In this document: in pieces, positions 1 through 8,263 of the stretch
How positions within the stretch are numbered: the stretch's first letter is position 1
Layout of the letters: every line of letters starts with the position of its first letter
Assembly (NCBI RefSeq): GCF_022968395.1
Contig: NZ_JALJQZ010000034.1
Location: 1-39,896 of the forward strand
Length of the DNA stretch: 39,896 nt
Direction of reading: 5' to 3'
From: Affinirhizobium lemnae
GTDB lineage: Bacteria > Pseudomonadota > Alphaproteobacteria > Rhizobiales > Rhizobiaceae
Notes under the pieces: generated by a model
What the model saw: the letters and a program-made list of their open reading frames with translations, nothing else
The model's database searches: none
Told to the model about the DNA's origin: nothing
Made by a program: the position numbers and the translations under genes

Positions 1-77
1 ATGCGCTGAAAGGTGCAAGTCCGGTTCGGAGGGGGGCTGAGCCGCGTCCTCATTGAGGCGCCGCCAGCCTACCCTAC
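1..77 (+). mobile_element. Group II intron, 3' end (domains V and VI), 5' part outside window
   Basis: The window opens in a domain V-like hairpin: TGCGCT-GAAA-GGTGCA (2-17) has a GNRA tetraloop, then an AG bulge and TCCGGTTC, which would pair with GAGCCGGA just before base 1. Bases 28-77 fold as a domain VI-like stem, GGGGGGCT against AGCC-(TA)-CCC, with an inner CCTC/GAGG hairpin and a bulged A at 71 as candidate branch point. The 3' end is put at TAC (75-77) because ArdC homology (V-E-Q-I-D-G-L) resumes at 78. The intron-encoded protein, if any, is outside the window. The call rests on pattern recognition of domains V/VI and is fairly secure; the exact 3' splice site is less so. Confidence 0.65.
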
Positions 78-400
78 TCGAGCAGATCGATGGTCTTCCC
101 GACACCTATTATGCCCCGCCGGCCAAGGTGCAAGATCCTGTCGAGCGCATCGAGAGCGCCGATCGCTTCTTCAAAGCGACCGGCGCGGTCATCCGCCACG
201 GCGGCAATCAGGCCTACTATTCACCCGTCATGGACTACATCCAGATGCCGCCATTCGAGGCGTTTCGCGATGCGGCAGGATACGCGGCCGTCCTCAGCCA
301 TGAGGCAACGCACTGGACTGCGGCAGAAAATCGAGTTGGGCGTGACCTGTCACGCTATGCAAAGGACCGGACGGAACGAGCCCGTGAAGAGCTCGTCGCC
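78..400 (+). pseudogene. ardC: ArdC-type antirestriction protein, central exon (gene interrupted)
   Basis: This is an in-frame stretch of an ArdC-family protein (N-terminal ssDNA-binding domain plus C-terminal zincin-like peptidase domain; plasmid-borne antirestriction). It carries EQIDGLPDTYYAPP, GAVIRHGGNQAYYSP, the metal-site motif HEATH and EELVA. Coding sequence begins at the group II intron junction, so an ATG at 53 would lie inside the intron and is not a real start. The N-terminal half is upstream of the window. After codon GCC (398-400) homology stops abruptly and foreign sequence runs to TGA at 407-409. The frame resumes exactly at 8271 with ELGSCFLCADLGI, which is how the family continues. 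The gene is therefore split by the 401-8270 element and is presumably inactive, unless the element excises and the intron splices. Confidence 0.85.
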
Positions 401-401
401 T

Positions 402-414
402 TATCTTGACAGTC
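402..414 (+). repeat. Left terminal inverted repeat of the recombinase-trio element
   Basis: TATCTTGACAGTC lies one base inside the left ardC junction. It matches the inverted right end (8251-8263) at 12 of 13 positions. Confidence 0.75.
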
Positions 415-564
415 TGCACCGACTCTTTGTTTCATGCTTTGGTTGATGCACACGCTGACGGAGGCGCTTTCCAGGCCGGACGCAGCGCTCCCAAATAGCT
501 GGCGGAGGCCGGCCTGGAGAGTGCCGGGCAAGTTGAACTCCTTCGTTGATGCTGGGCTCCCCGG

Positions 565-1986
565 ATGGGGGTCCGGGGGAAGGTTGAACAACTTGTGGAC
601 AGTGTAGCAGCTTCAAGCATTACCGTTCAGGAGCGAAGATCGGCGGACGGTCTGGACGCGCATGTCCCGATGATTCTCCGCGACGGGGCGCTATACGATC
701 CTGATCTGGATCGCTTTTTCCGCGACCTCCCTCTCAACGGTGTTCGCTCCCGCCATTCCCTTCGTGCCTATGGCTACGACGTTCTCGTCTGGGCTCGTTT
801 TCTTTCGGAAGCCTGCGCGAAGACGATATGGCAGGCCGACCGGCATGATGTCCTTGCCTATTATCGCGTCCGGCGCCGCGCCGACGCCGGACAACGCATC
901 TCCGCTGCCTCGTGGAACCGCGCCGTCGCCTGCCTTGACCGGCTATATCGCTGGGGTGTGCAGGAAGAACTGATCGCGGAAGCACCCTTCACACATCGCT
1001 CGGTCTGGAGGCGGAGGCACGCTGGGCGGCGGTCACAGGTGGCAGCGCGGAACGATGCCTATGAGCCCGCCGCGCGCAGGGCAGCGGTCAGTTTCGTCAC
1101 GCTCGATGACTATCGGCGGTTTCGGGATGTCGGCCTCAAAACGCTTTTGCCTGACGGCCACACACGCCCTGGCGCCCGAGATCGCAACGGTATCCGCAAT
1201 GCGCTGTTCTCCGATCTCCTAGTGACTACAGGGCTTCGGCTGGAAGAAGCGTCGTCTCTCTTCACCTCCGATCTCGTCTTCGCCGATCACCGTGCCGGCC
1301 GTCAGGTCTGGCTGGATTTGCCGGACGCCCAGACGAAGGGCGATCGCGGCCGCCAGATTCTTGTTCCCGCTCGACTGCTAGAACAGGTACGTGCCTATGT
1401 CGATGTCGAACGTGCCCATGCCGTCACGAAGTTCCAGCAACGCTCTGCGTGGCAATCGATCGACCGGCCGATCTTCGTTCATCGGGATCGGCATGCTGCC
1501 CGGCTGCGGTTGCTTGATGGCGGCGATATCGCACTCGACCTGCTAGACCCCGAGGAGCGCGGTAGGATCATTGTCTGCGACAGCGACGGCACACCGGGCG
1601 AACCGGCGATATTATGGCTTTCGGAGATCGGCTTGCCGGTGCAGCCGAACTCCTGGGAAGTCGCTTTCGCCCGTGCCTCCAGCCGGTGCAGATCCTTCGG
1701 TTTCGATATCAGCATCAGCCCGCACCAACTCCGTCACACCTTCGCCGTTCACATGCTGGCGATGCTCATCCAGCACCGCCTCCGCGATGCTGCCTTGCCT
1801 GCCGGGCCGATGGAGGGATATCGGCAAGTTCTTGGTGATCCTCTCCAGCAGGTGCAACGGCTTCTGGGCCATGCCAGCCTGGCGACAACATATATTTACC
1901 TGGACCACATCGCGACGCGCGCTGATACCGTCGATGCGGCTGTCGAAGAGCTCCTGGGACTGCTCCCCTCGGAGGCCACGCTGTGA
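565..1986 (+). CDS. Tyrosine recombinase/integrase, first of a trio
   Basis: This is a 473-aa phage-integrase-type site-specific recombinase. An N-terminal SAM-like core-binding domain (about residues 45-125) precedes the catalytic domain. The full active-site set is visible: Arg I in TTGLRLEEA (about 222), HQLRHTF (HxxR, about 388), the LLGH histidine (about 435) and the nucleophile Tyr in TTYIYLD. It should cut and rejoin DNA at the element ends together with the next two proteins. The start is uncertain: ATG 565 has no good ribosome-binding site, and GTG 595 or ATG 670 are alternatives. Its stop overlaps the start of the second recombinase (GTGA), so the three are translationally coupled. 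Bases 401-564 upstream hold no gene and probably contain the promoter and recombinase-binding sites. Confidence 0.9.
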   Translation: MGVRGKVEQLVDSVAASSITVQERRSADGLDAHVPMILRDGALYDPDLDRFFRDLPLNGVRSRHSLRAYGYDVLVWARFLSEACAKTIWQADRHDVLAYYRVRRRADAGQRISAASWNRAVACLDRLYRWGVQEELIAEAPFTHRSVWRRRHAGRRSQVAARNDAYEPAARRAAVSFVTLDDYRRFRDVGLKTLLPDGHTRPGARDRNGIRNALFSDLLVTTGLRLEEASSLFTSDLVFADHRAGRQVWLDLPDAQTKGDRGRQILVPARLLEQVRAYVDVERAHAVTKFQQRSAWQSIDRPIFVHRDRHAARLRLLDGGDIALDLLDPEERGRIIVCDSDGTPGEPAILWLSEIGLPVQPNSWEVAFARASSRCRSFGFDISISPHQLRHTFAVHMLAMLIQHRLRDAALPAGPMEGYRQVLGDPLQQVQRLLGHASLATTYIYLDHIATRADTVDAAVEELLGLLPSEATL

Positions 1987-3770
1987 GGGGGCGCCCACGC
2001 AAGGGAACTGCGGTTCGTTTTGCGCCAGCTGATGGCGTTGTTCCTCCACACGCCAGCGATCCGGTGCTCGGCCTGCGCTTCAACATCGAGGCGCGCTATG
2101 GCGGAACCGTCGAGGTTGATCTTGTCGGCGAGCGTCCGCGAGCCGTCGCCGTCGCTTTCGCAGGGGCTCTACGCCGGCAGTCCGAGCTTGGGGGTCCGCT
2201 CGGCGCGCGGAGTACCATCAAGCAGCATGTCGCTGCGTACTTTCGGTTTTTCGCATATCTGCGCGAGCACTCGACGGTAACGACGCCCGCCGATCTGCGT
2301 GCGGGCCATCTCGATGGATATGAGCATTTCCTAGAAGCTGGAGGGATGACCCCGATCCACCGACACACTGTTCTCGCCAAAGCCATCCTCGCTCTACGCT
2401 CGATCGACGCCGGCCAACCTGGCCTTCTGGATGAAGGGGTTCGTCATCGGTTGAGCTACACCAGCGCACAATCGGCCGGACGATCCCGACCGCGTGATGC
2501 CTATAGCCCGTTCGTTGCACGGCAGCTTCGCGACGCTGCCCGTGGCGATCTCGCCAGGATATTCCGGCGGATCGGGAGGCCGCTCGATGAAGACGACAAC
2601 TATCCCAAACTTCGCAGAGTGACCGATGAGGCTAATGCCCGGATCGTCGCCTCCGGCAGGCTCAGCAGTGGGGACCGTGCATTCAAGAGCCTCTATTTCA
2701 TGAGGCTGCGTCGCGGTCTTCCGGTATCGACCCTTTCCGAGGATCTGCACGCCCGTTTCCATCTGCGCGCAATGGATATTCCGCCTCTACTGACCTTCCT
2801 GTCATTGGAGACTGGCCTCGAGATCGAGTGCTGCAAGGCATTGACGGTCGATTGTCTCCAGAACCCTGGACCTGGCACCGTCGAGATTGCCTATGTCAAG
2901 CGCCGTGCCCGCGGCGCCGAGCACAAGCACATTCGCGTCCGCGACGGCGGGATTGGAACACCGGGCGGTTTGATCCGCAAGCTGATCGAGGCAACGGCCT
3001 TAACCAGGCAGTTTGTCCCGAGCAATTGCCTTTGGCTTTACTACTACACCGGGCCCACGCAGCTCCGGGCGGGTATCGAGCATCCACATGAGCTTGTCGA
3101 CCGATGGACCGCAGGCCATGGGATCGTCGATGACAATGGTGAACCTCTTCGTCTCGTTCTTTCCAGGCTGCGCAAGACCCACAAGGCGCTCTGGTATCTC
3201 AAGACCGAGGGGCACATGACCCGCTTCGCCATCGGGCATACGCCGGAGATCGCTGCTCGCCACTACGCGGATATCCCCTCGCTGCGACCGCTACACGAAG
3301 CTACCATTGCCGAGGCATTCTCAGAAGTCGCGGCCGCTGCAGCTCCGATCGTTCTGGCGCCTGCCGAGGAAGATTCCTGGCGGCAATGCGATGCGATGCC
3401 CGAAGGGCGCGAGAACCGAGACGGTATCCTGAGTGGCGAGCAGGACGTTTGGCTGGCGGCATGCTCCGGGTTTGACCGCAGCCCGTTCGGAGACCCAGGC
3501 GAGTCTTGCCCGCAACCCTTCTGGGGCTGTCTCGAATGCCGTAACGCTGTCATCACCGCGCGCAAGCTGCCGGCGATCATTGCGTTCCTACGGTTTATCG
3601 AAGAGCAGCGCGCGGGTCTCTCAGCGGCGGACTGGGCCATGAAGTTTGGGCGTGCCCATGCTCGCATTGCTGGGCAGGTTCTGCCGGCATTCCCCGATAG
3701 TGTGGTTGCCGCAGCCCGTCGCGAGGCGGAAGTGCATCCCCTCTATCTCCCGCCGGAGGCCGGCCAATGA
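1983..3770 (+). CDS. Tyrosine recombinase-like protein, second of a trio
   Basis: The protein has 595 aa and starts at a GTG overlapping the previous stop (GTGA). The C-terminal catalytic domain keeps the second Arg (LSRLRKTHKALW), the late His (FAIGHTPE) and a Tyr (ARHYADI). The position usually held by Arg I reads ETGLEIECCKAL, with Glu where TGLR is expected. It may therefore be catalytically impaired and act as a structural partner. A cysteine cluster near residues 490-520 (C-x(n)-CPQPFWGCLEC) suggests a zinc-binding tail. In Tn554-type and RIT elements several different recombinases are needed together, which fits a helper role here. Its end overlaps the third gene by 4 bp (ATGA). Confidence 0.85.
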   Translation: MRGRPRKGTAVRFAPADGVVPPHASDPVLGLRFNIEARYGGTVEVDLVGERPRAVAVAFAGALRRQSELGGPLGARSTIKQHVAAYFRFFAYLREHSTVTTPADLRAGHLDGYEHFLEAGGMTPIHRHTVLAKAILALRSIDAGQPGLLDEGVRHRLSYTSAQSAGRSRPRDAYSPFVARQLRDAARGDLARIFRRIGRPLDEDDNYPKLRRVTDEANARIVASGRLSSGDRAFKSLYFMRLRRGLPVSTLSEDLHARFHLRAMDIPPLLTFLSLETGLEIECCKALTVDCLQNPGPGTVEIAYVKRRARGAEHKHIRVRDGGIGTPGGLIRKLIEATALTRQFVPSNCLWLYYYTGPTQLRAGIEHPHELVDRWTAGHGIVDDNGEPLRLVLSRLRKTHKALWYLKTEGHMTRFAIGHTPEIAARHYADIPSLRPLHEATIAEAFSEVAAAAAPIVLAPAEEDSWRQCDAMPEGRENRDGILSGEQDVWLAACSGFDRSPFGDPGESCPQPFWGCLECRNAVITARKLPAIIAFLRFIEEQRAGLSAADWAMKFGRAHARIAGQVLPAFPDSVVAAARREAEVHPLYLPPEAGQ

Positions 3771-5938
3771 CGGGACTATCGCCAGCAGCTTCATCCCGGC
3801 AATACGATCTGCGCCCGGTTCTAGCGACCGCTCCGCTGAAGCCTGGTTTCGATCGGGGCGCTCTGTCGCGCTACAGTGATCCGAGCTGGGATCTCGGCCC
3901 GGCCGTGTTTCGCGAGAGCGCCCGTCGCTGTCATGTCACCGTGCATCTCGGGTCTGTCGAGGATACGAGCGTCCGCGAGGCGTTGCGCGAACTCCTCTAT
4001 GCCCGGCTGAACGTCGATCTGCCGGGTCACCGCAAGATACTTCCTCCTGGCAGTGTTCGGCAGGCGTTCAACCGAGCTCGGCGCTTCTTCGATTTCGTGC
4101 GTGATGAACTCGGTGTTGTCGATCTTCACCGGGTCGATCAGCCGCTTCTGGACCGCTATGCCCGCCATCTCAGTGCCGATCGTGCCCGCCGGCCCGTCAT
4201 TGTCGCGCAATTACTGGAAGTACCTGCCGATCTCTTCCTCTATCGCGACCATCTGCCCTCCGGAGGACTGCGGTTTCAACCTTGGACCGGAAGATCACCA
4301 GCGCGTGTCGCGGGCTATCGTCACGTCCGCGAGAACCGGACGCCGCGCATTCCCGAGGCAATCATCTCACCGTTGCTGGCCTGGTCGATCCGGTATGTCA
4401 CCGAGTTCGCCGCCGATTTCTTCGCAGCCCGCGAGGAAATGGACAACCTCGAAGCCCATTGCGCCTCACTCAGCGAGCAGGACAGCGTTCTCGAACGTAA
4501 AGACCGGCGGCGCCAGCAGCGTAAGCGGCTTGAGGACTATTTCGGGCGGCTGCGCAGTGAAGGTCGCGGGGTGCCTGTCTGGGGCACTGCCCATAACGGC
4601 ATATTTCTCCGGCATCCCGAGACAGGAGAGCTGTCACCACCCGTCAACGCCCACCTGCTTCACCTGCACATCGGTATCGACACGCTGGCCGAGCCGAAGA
4701 TGCACATTCAACTCACGAACGGCGCTCCACGCCAGATCAGAGCTGCGGTGCTCGAGCTCGGTGTCGAGACTGGCGGCATGGATACACCCATCTCCATTCT
4801 CCCAGAGACCGGCAAGCCCTGGCGGTCTCGCTTCGACGCCAAGACCCTGTCGGCGGAAGAGCGCATGCTGCAATCAGCGGCCTATATTCTCTGTGCTTAT
4901 CTGACCGGCATGCGAGATTGCGAAGTCCAAGCGATGCAGCGTGGATGCGTTTCTCTGACGCGCAGCGACGACGGCGTGATCATGCGCCATCGCGTCCAAT
5001 CCGTCGCCTATAAGGGCAAGTCTGCCCAGGGTGAACCTGCCGAATGGGTCACCATCGAGCCCGTTGCCAGAGCTGTCGAGGTTCTGGAACGCTTGTCTTT
5101 TCGGGTCGCTTCCGCCCGCGGCCTCACGACGCTCTGGCCCGTTCTGATCGCAAGGCCTGTTTGCAAGGACCACCTCTCCGCCGAGATCGTCCGCCAACTC
5201 AATCATTTCCGTGACCACCTCAACGACCTGTTCGGCACGCCGGACGCGCCAGCGATCCCGGACGGGCCAGGTGGACAGCCATGGCGCATCACGACGCGGC
5301 AGTTCAGACGCACGATCGCATGGCATATTGCCAACCGTCCGTTCGGCACCATCGCCGGCATGATCCAGTACAAGCATGCGTCCGTCGCGGCGTTCGAGGG
5401 ATATGCCGGCTCCAGCCGATCCGGCTTTCGGGCCGAAGTCGAGAACCAGCGTAGCCTCGGCCAGCTCGATGACCTGTTGATCTATTTCGACGAGCGGCAG
5501 GCCGGAGCCAGGCTGTCGGGGCCAGCGGCGGCGCGGATCGCGAAGACGCTCGACAGCGTATCGGATGATCTCGGGCCGCTTCCGGCCATGATCGCTGATC
5601 GCGCCCGACTGCGCACCATGCTCGCGAGCCTCGCGCGGACCCTTCATGTCGGCGTACTGGCCGATTGCTTCTTCGATCCCGGCACGGCCGTCTGCCTGAA
5701 GCAGGTCACCGGTGTCAAAGGGCCGCTAACCGCACTCTGTCAGCCGACCCACTGTCCAAATGCCTGCATCACCTCGAGGCACCGGTCAGCATGGGCCCGG
5801 TCCGCACAGGAAGCCGCAGACCTGCTGAAGGAGAAGCGGCTGTCCACGCTTCAACGAAGCATCCTTCAGCAGGATCTTGAGCGGGCGAACACGGTCCTCG
5901 CCGGCATAGGCGACGCCCGATCCGCACCCGGTTCCTGA
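3767..5938 (+). CDS. Tyrosine recombinase-like protein, third of a trio
   Basis: This is a large (723 aa) recombinase whose ATG overlaps the preceding stop (ATGA). Catalytic-domain motifs are YLTGMRDCEVQAM (Arg I, about residue 382), TTRQFRRTIAWHI (second Arg), IQYKHASVAAFEGYAG (late His and nucleophile Tyr). A long N-terminal region precedes the domain. The last about 100 residues carry a Cys-rich cluster (DCFFDPGTAVCLKQ and LCQPTHCPNACIT), probably zinc-binding and similar in kind to the tail of the second recombinase. It closes the recombinase operon. The following 190 bp to the first candidate start of the ArdC-like gene are non-coding. Confidence 0.85.
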   Translation: MTGLSPAASSRQYDLRPVLATAPLKPGFDRGALSRYSDPSWDLGPAVFRESARRCHVTVHLGSVEDTSVREALRELLYARLNVDLPGHRKILPPGSVRQAFNRARRFFDFVRDELGVVDLHRVDQPLLDRYARHLSADRARRPVIVAQLLEVPADLFLYRDHLPSGGLRFQPWTGRSPARVAGYRHVRENRTPRIPEAIISPLLAWSIRYVTEFAADFFAAREEMDNLEAHCASLSEQDSVLERKDRRRQQRKRLEDYFGRLRSEGRGVPVWGTAHNGIFLRHPETGELSPPVNAHLLHLHIGIDTLAEPKMHIQLTNGAPRQIRAAVLELGVETGGMDTPISILPETGKPWRSRFDAKTLSAEERMLQSAAYILCAYLTGMRDCEVQAMQRGCVSLTRSDDGVIMRHRVQSVAYKGKSAQGEPAEWVTIEPVARAVEVLERLSFRVASARGLTTLWPVLIARPVCKDHLSAEIVRQLNHFRDHLNDLFGTPDAPAIPDGPGGQPWRITTRQFRRTIAWHIANRPFGTIAGMIQYKHASVAAFEGYAGSSRSGFRAEVENQRSLGQLDDLLIYFDERQAGARLSGPAAARIAKTLDSVSDDLGPLPAMIADRARLRTMLASLARTLHVGVLADCFFDPGTAVCLKQVTGVKGPLTALCQPTHCPNACITSRHRSAWARSAQEAADLLKEKRLSTLQRSILQQDLERANTVLAGIGDARSAPGS

Positions 5939-6257
5939 GGGGAGTTGGGTGCTGCTTGCGCCGGTGGCCCGCCCGGCGTGCTCGGAGCCCGCGATGCCCG
6001 ACGCATCCGCGCAACGGCTGACGCCGTCCTCCGCTTGCGCTTCGGCTCTGCGAGTGCACGGCCACGCCTGAAACATCGCAATCCGCTGCTCCGACGCCGG
6101 GACAGGCCCCGGCGGAGAAGGAGCAACAATCATGACAAGACAAAAAATGAGGAACAGCCGCACGAATGGGCGGCAGGAGAGGAAGAGGAAGGCCGGAGTC
6201 GGGCGGTCGGTTGAAGGGTCGAGAGAGGCTCGCGCCGCCGGCCGAGGAGATTCCCTA
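5939..6257 (+). promoter_or_regulatory. Leader region of the ArdC-like cargo gene
   Basis: This stretch of 319 bp has no convincing gene. It contains a GC-rich hairpin (GCCGGG-ACAGG-CCCCGGC, about 6100-6117) followed by AAGGAG (6117-6122) and an ATG at 6132. That ATG opens a basic 42-codon extension in frame with the ArdC-like protein. The extension (many Arg/Lys) could be a leader or an alternative N-terminus. I saw no clear promoter hexamers. Confidence 0.35.
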
Positions 6258-7199
6258 ATGTCCAGCACATCTACCTCTGCCCAGCGCGCCGACGTCTATT
6301 CCCGCGTCACGGCCGAGATCATTTCCGCAATCGAGCAAGGTGCCGGCGAATGGCGTGCGCCCTGGTTCCACCACGGGACCAGCATTGCGCGTCCGACCAA
6401 CGTCTCATCCGGCAAGCGCTATCGCGGCATAAACACGCTGGCGCTCTGGGCCGCCGGCTTTGCCGCAGGATATGGAGACGGCCTCTGGGGCACCTACAAG
6501 CAATGGCAGGATGCCGGCGCGCAGGTGCGTGAAGGAGAGCGCTCCACGACCGTCGTGCTGTGGCGGGAGATCCAGGTTTCTCGGCAGGACGACGATGACG
6601 GGCAACGCCGGATGTTCGCCCGTGCATTCTCCGTCTTTAACGTCACGCAGGTCGACGGCTACGAGCGTCCGGCAACACCCACGCTGCCCGAGGCCGAACG
6701 TCTCGCCCATGCGGAAGCCTTCATCGCCAACCTGGGCGTCAAGACTGAGTTCGGCGGGTCCGAAGCCTATTACCGCCCGTCGGCGGATACCGTGTTCATG
6801 CCGCCGTTCACTTCGTTCCACGACGCCGCGTCATTTTATGGGGTGTGGCTCCATGAATGCGGGCACGCCAGCGGCTCCAAGCACAGGCTCGACCGCGATC
6901 TTTCCGGGCGCTTTGGATCGGCTGCTTATGCCGCCGAAGAGTGCCTGGTGGAAATTCTCAGCGGTCTCGTCCTGGCCGATCTGGGCATCGCCCACCATCC
7001 GCGCCCCGATCATGCCGCCTATGCTGCCTCGTGGCTCAAGGTCCTGAAGGACGACCCCAAGGCCATCTTCACCGCCGCCAGCAAGGCGCAGCAGGCAGCC
7101 GACTGGATGCATGCGCGTCAGTCTCGGACCAAGGCCAAGGCGACATCCACCTCGGCCACATTGCGCCAACCCAGTCATTGCGACGGCAATTGTGCCTGA
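6258..7199 (+). CDS. ardC: ArdC-like antirestriction/zincin protein (element cargo)
   Basis: The protein has 313 aa. The N-terminal ArdC ssDNA-binding domain spans about residues 10-130 (ADVYSRVTAEIISAIEQG, RPTNV, YRGINTLALW, TYKQW, VREGERSTTVV). A zincin-like metallopeptidase domain follows, with FMPPFTSF and the HExxH motif HECGH (about residue 198). ArdC proteins protect incoming plasmid DNA from restriction, so this cargo could help the element or plasmid on entry. ATG 6258 is chosen because GAGGAGA lies 7 bp upstream and family homology begins there. ATG 6132, with AAGGAG at 9 bp, would add 42 basic residues. The protein is clearly diverged from the interrupted ardC around the element, so it is not a duplicate created by insertion. 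Confidence 0.85.
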   Translation: MSSTSTSAQRADVYSRVTAEIISAIEQGAGEWRAPWFHHGTSIARPTNVSSGKRYRGINTLALWAAGFAAGYGDGLWGTYKQWQDAGAQVREGERSTTVVLWREIQVSRQDDDDGQRRMFARAFSVFNVTQVDGYERPATPTLPEAERLAHAEAFIANLGVKTEFGGSEAYYRPSADTVFMPPFTSFHDAASFYGVWLHECGHASGSKHRLDRDLSGRFGSAAYAAEECLVEILSGLVLADLGIAHHPRPDHAAYAASWLKVLKDDPKAIFTAASKAQQAADWMHARQSRTKAKATSTSATLRQPSHCDGNCA

Positions 7200-7211
7200 T
7201 AAAGTGCGGAT

Positions 7212-7706
7212 ATGAGCAAAGACCATGGCATTCCTCAGCAATATCATATCGCCCAGACTTCTGGCTGGTCGGTGAACCATCGCATCAATTCGGCGCTCCC
7301 TGGCTACCTCATGATTGCTTCGTCCAAACCCACGAATGATCTAAGCGAGCTGTCTGCCGAAGCATTAGGCTTGATGGGGACAGTGTTCGCAAAGGTCCAG
7401 CGTGCGCTGAATGCGCTCGGCGCCCGACGGGTCTACATCGGCCGTTACGGGCACTCCCCAGGGTATCCGATCCATTTTCACGCGATCCCAATCTATGAGT
7501 GGGTTGAAGATCTCTTCTGGAAAGATGATCGCTACCGGGTTCTCCAACAGTTCGCGGACGGTCCGGGGGAGACGCCAACTGACGGCGCAGAGCTGACATT
7601 ATTCGTCTGGCGAGAGTTCTGCGAACGAGTTGATCCGCCGCCAATTAAAGGGCCATCGGTGTCGGAAACCATCGCGCTCCTACGTCAGGCCATCCAATTT
7701 TCGTGA
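7212..7706 (+). CDS. HIT-like (histidine triad) family protein
   Basis: A 164-aa protein starts 12 bp after the ArdC-like stop, probably in the same transcript. The core resembles HIT nucleotide hydrolases/transferases: GWSVNHRIN, PGYLMIASSKPTNDLSELS and the signature YPIHFHAIPIYEW. In canonical HIT proteins the signature is HxHxH followed by a hydrophobic pair; here the first His is Tyr/Pro and the last two (HFH) remain. Most HIT enzymes act on dinucleoside polyphosphates or adenylylated substrates; the substrate here is unknown. Its pairing with a Nudix hydrolase in the same element suggests a role in nucleotide clean-up or signalling. The family call is moderately secure; activity is uncertain because of the altered triad. 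Confidence 0.6.
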   Translation: MSKDHGIPQQYHIAQTSGWSVNHRINSALPGYLMIASSKPTNDLSELSAEALGLMGTVFAKVQRALNALGARRVYIGRYGHSPGYPIHFHAIPIYEWVEDLFWKDDRYRVLQQFADGPGETPTDGAELTLFVWREFCERVDPPPIKGPSVSETIALLRQAIQFS

Positions 7707-7762
7707 CACCGGAAGTCGCTTCAGGCCGACCAGAGGTTTTGGCAGGGATGCGCCAGCAGCGG

Positions 7763-8233
7763 TCATGGCGCACGGAGACGACTAGCGAAGAACTGGAAGG
7801 CTTCGTGGAAGATCGGATGCCAATTTTCGTTAAGCGGTGACTTTATCGGATGCCAGAAGAACGCGAACGTGTGGCCGAAATCGTCCTCGGCAGCGTGATG
7901 CCACCTGTCGGGAAGTCCGGATGAATGCCATGCAAAGAAATGCCAGAGGGTCCTGTCCGGACCTATAGGTAGGCTGCCAAGTGGTTCCATGGCACACGGA
8001 CAGACCAAGCCACTCTCTTCGAGAAGTTCACGTTCGGCCGCATTTCGAGGCTGCTCCCCCTTCTCAATCGTCCCCTTCACAAACTGGTTCCCCGCCGAAG
8101 GGTGCATGAAGGCAAGGACCTCCAGCCCCCGTTCAGTGGTTCTGCTGACGATAGGGCAAGCTTTTTCGATGTTGATCATCCGGTAAAAAGGCTTGGAGAC
8201 GTAGCTGTTGTCAATGACCGCTTGGATCCTCAC
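7763..8233 (-). CDS. Nudix hydrolase
   Basis: This protein of about 156 aa is a Nudix pyrophosphohydrolase. The Nudix box is complete: GTIEKGE, then seven residues, then RELLEESGL (GX5EX7REUXEEXGU). The substrate would be a nucleoside diphosphate linked to another moiety. It is convergent with the HIT-like gene. GTG 8233 is preferred because AAAGG lies 5 bp upstream; ATG 8179 is an alternative that still includes the whole domain. The start lies only 18 bp inside the right inverted repeat, so the promoter must lie in the element end or in flanking ardC DNA. Expression may therefore depend on the insertion site. Confidence 0.85.
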   Translation of the reverse strand: MRIQAVIDNSYVSKPFYRMINIEKACPIVSRTTERGLEVLAFMHPSAGNQFVKGTIEKGEQPRNAAERELLEESGLVCPCAMEPLGSLPIGPDRTLWHFFAWHSSGLPDRWHHAAEDDFGHTFAFFWHPIKSPLNENWHPIFHEAFQFFASRLRAP

Positions 8234-8250
8234 AGGTGCCTTTGGTGATT

Positions 8251-8263
8251 GACTGTCAGGATA
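8251..8263 (-). repeat. Right terminal inverted repeat of the element, border-like
   Basis: GACTGTCAGGATA on the plus strand is the inverted partner of 402-414 (12 of 13). With the next bases it forms TGTCAGGATATATTG (8254-8268), which contains the 12-base core CAGGATATATTG of Agrobacterium T-DNA borders. Confidence 0.7.

Noticed and set aside
53..77. ATG 53 as the start of the first ArdC fragment
   Set aside because: These bases are within the intron domain VI-like stem; ArdC homology begins at 78, and the N-terminal half of the family is missing.
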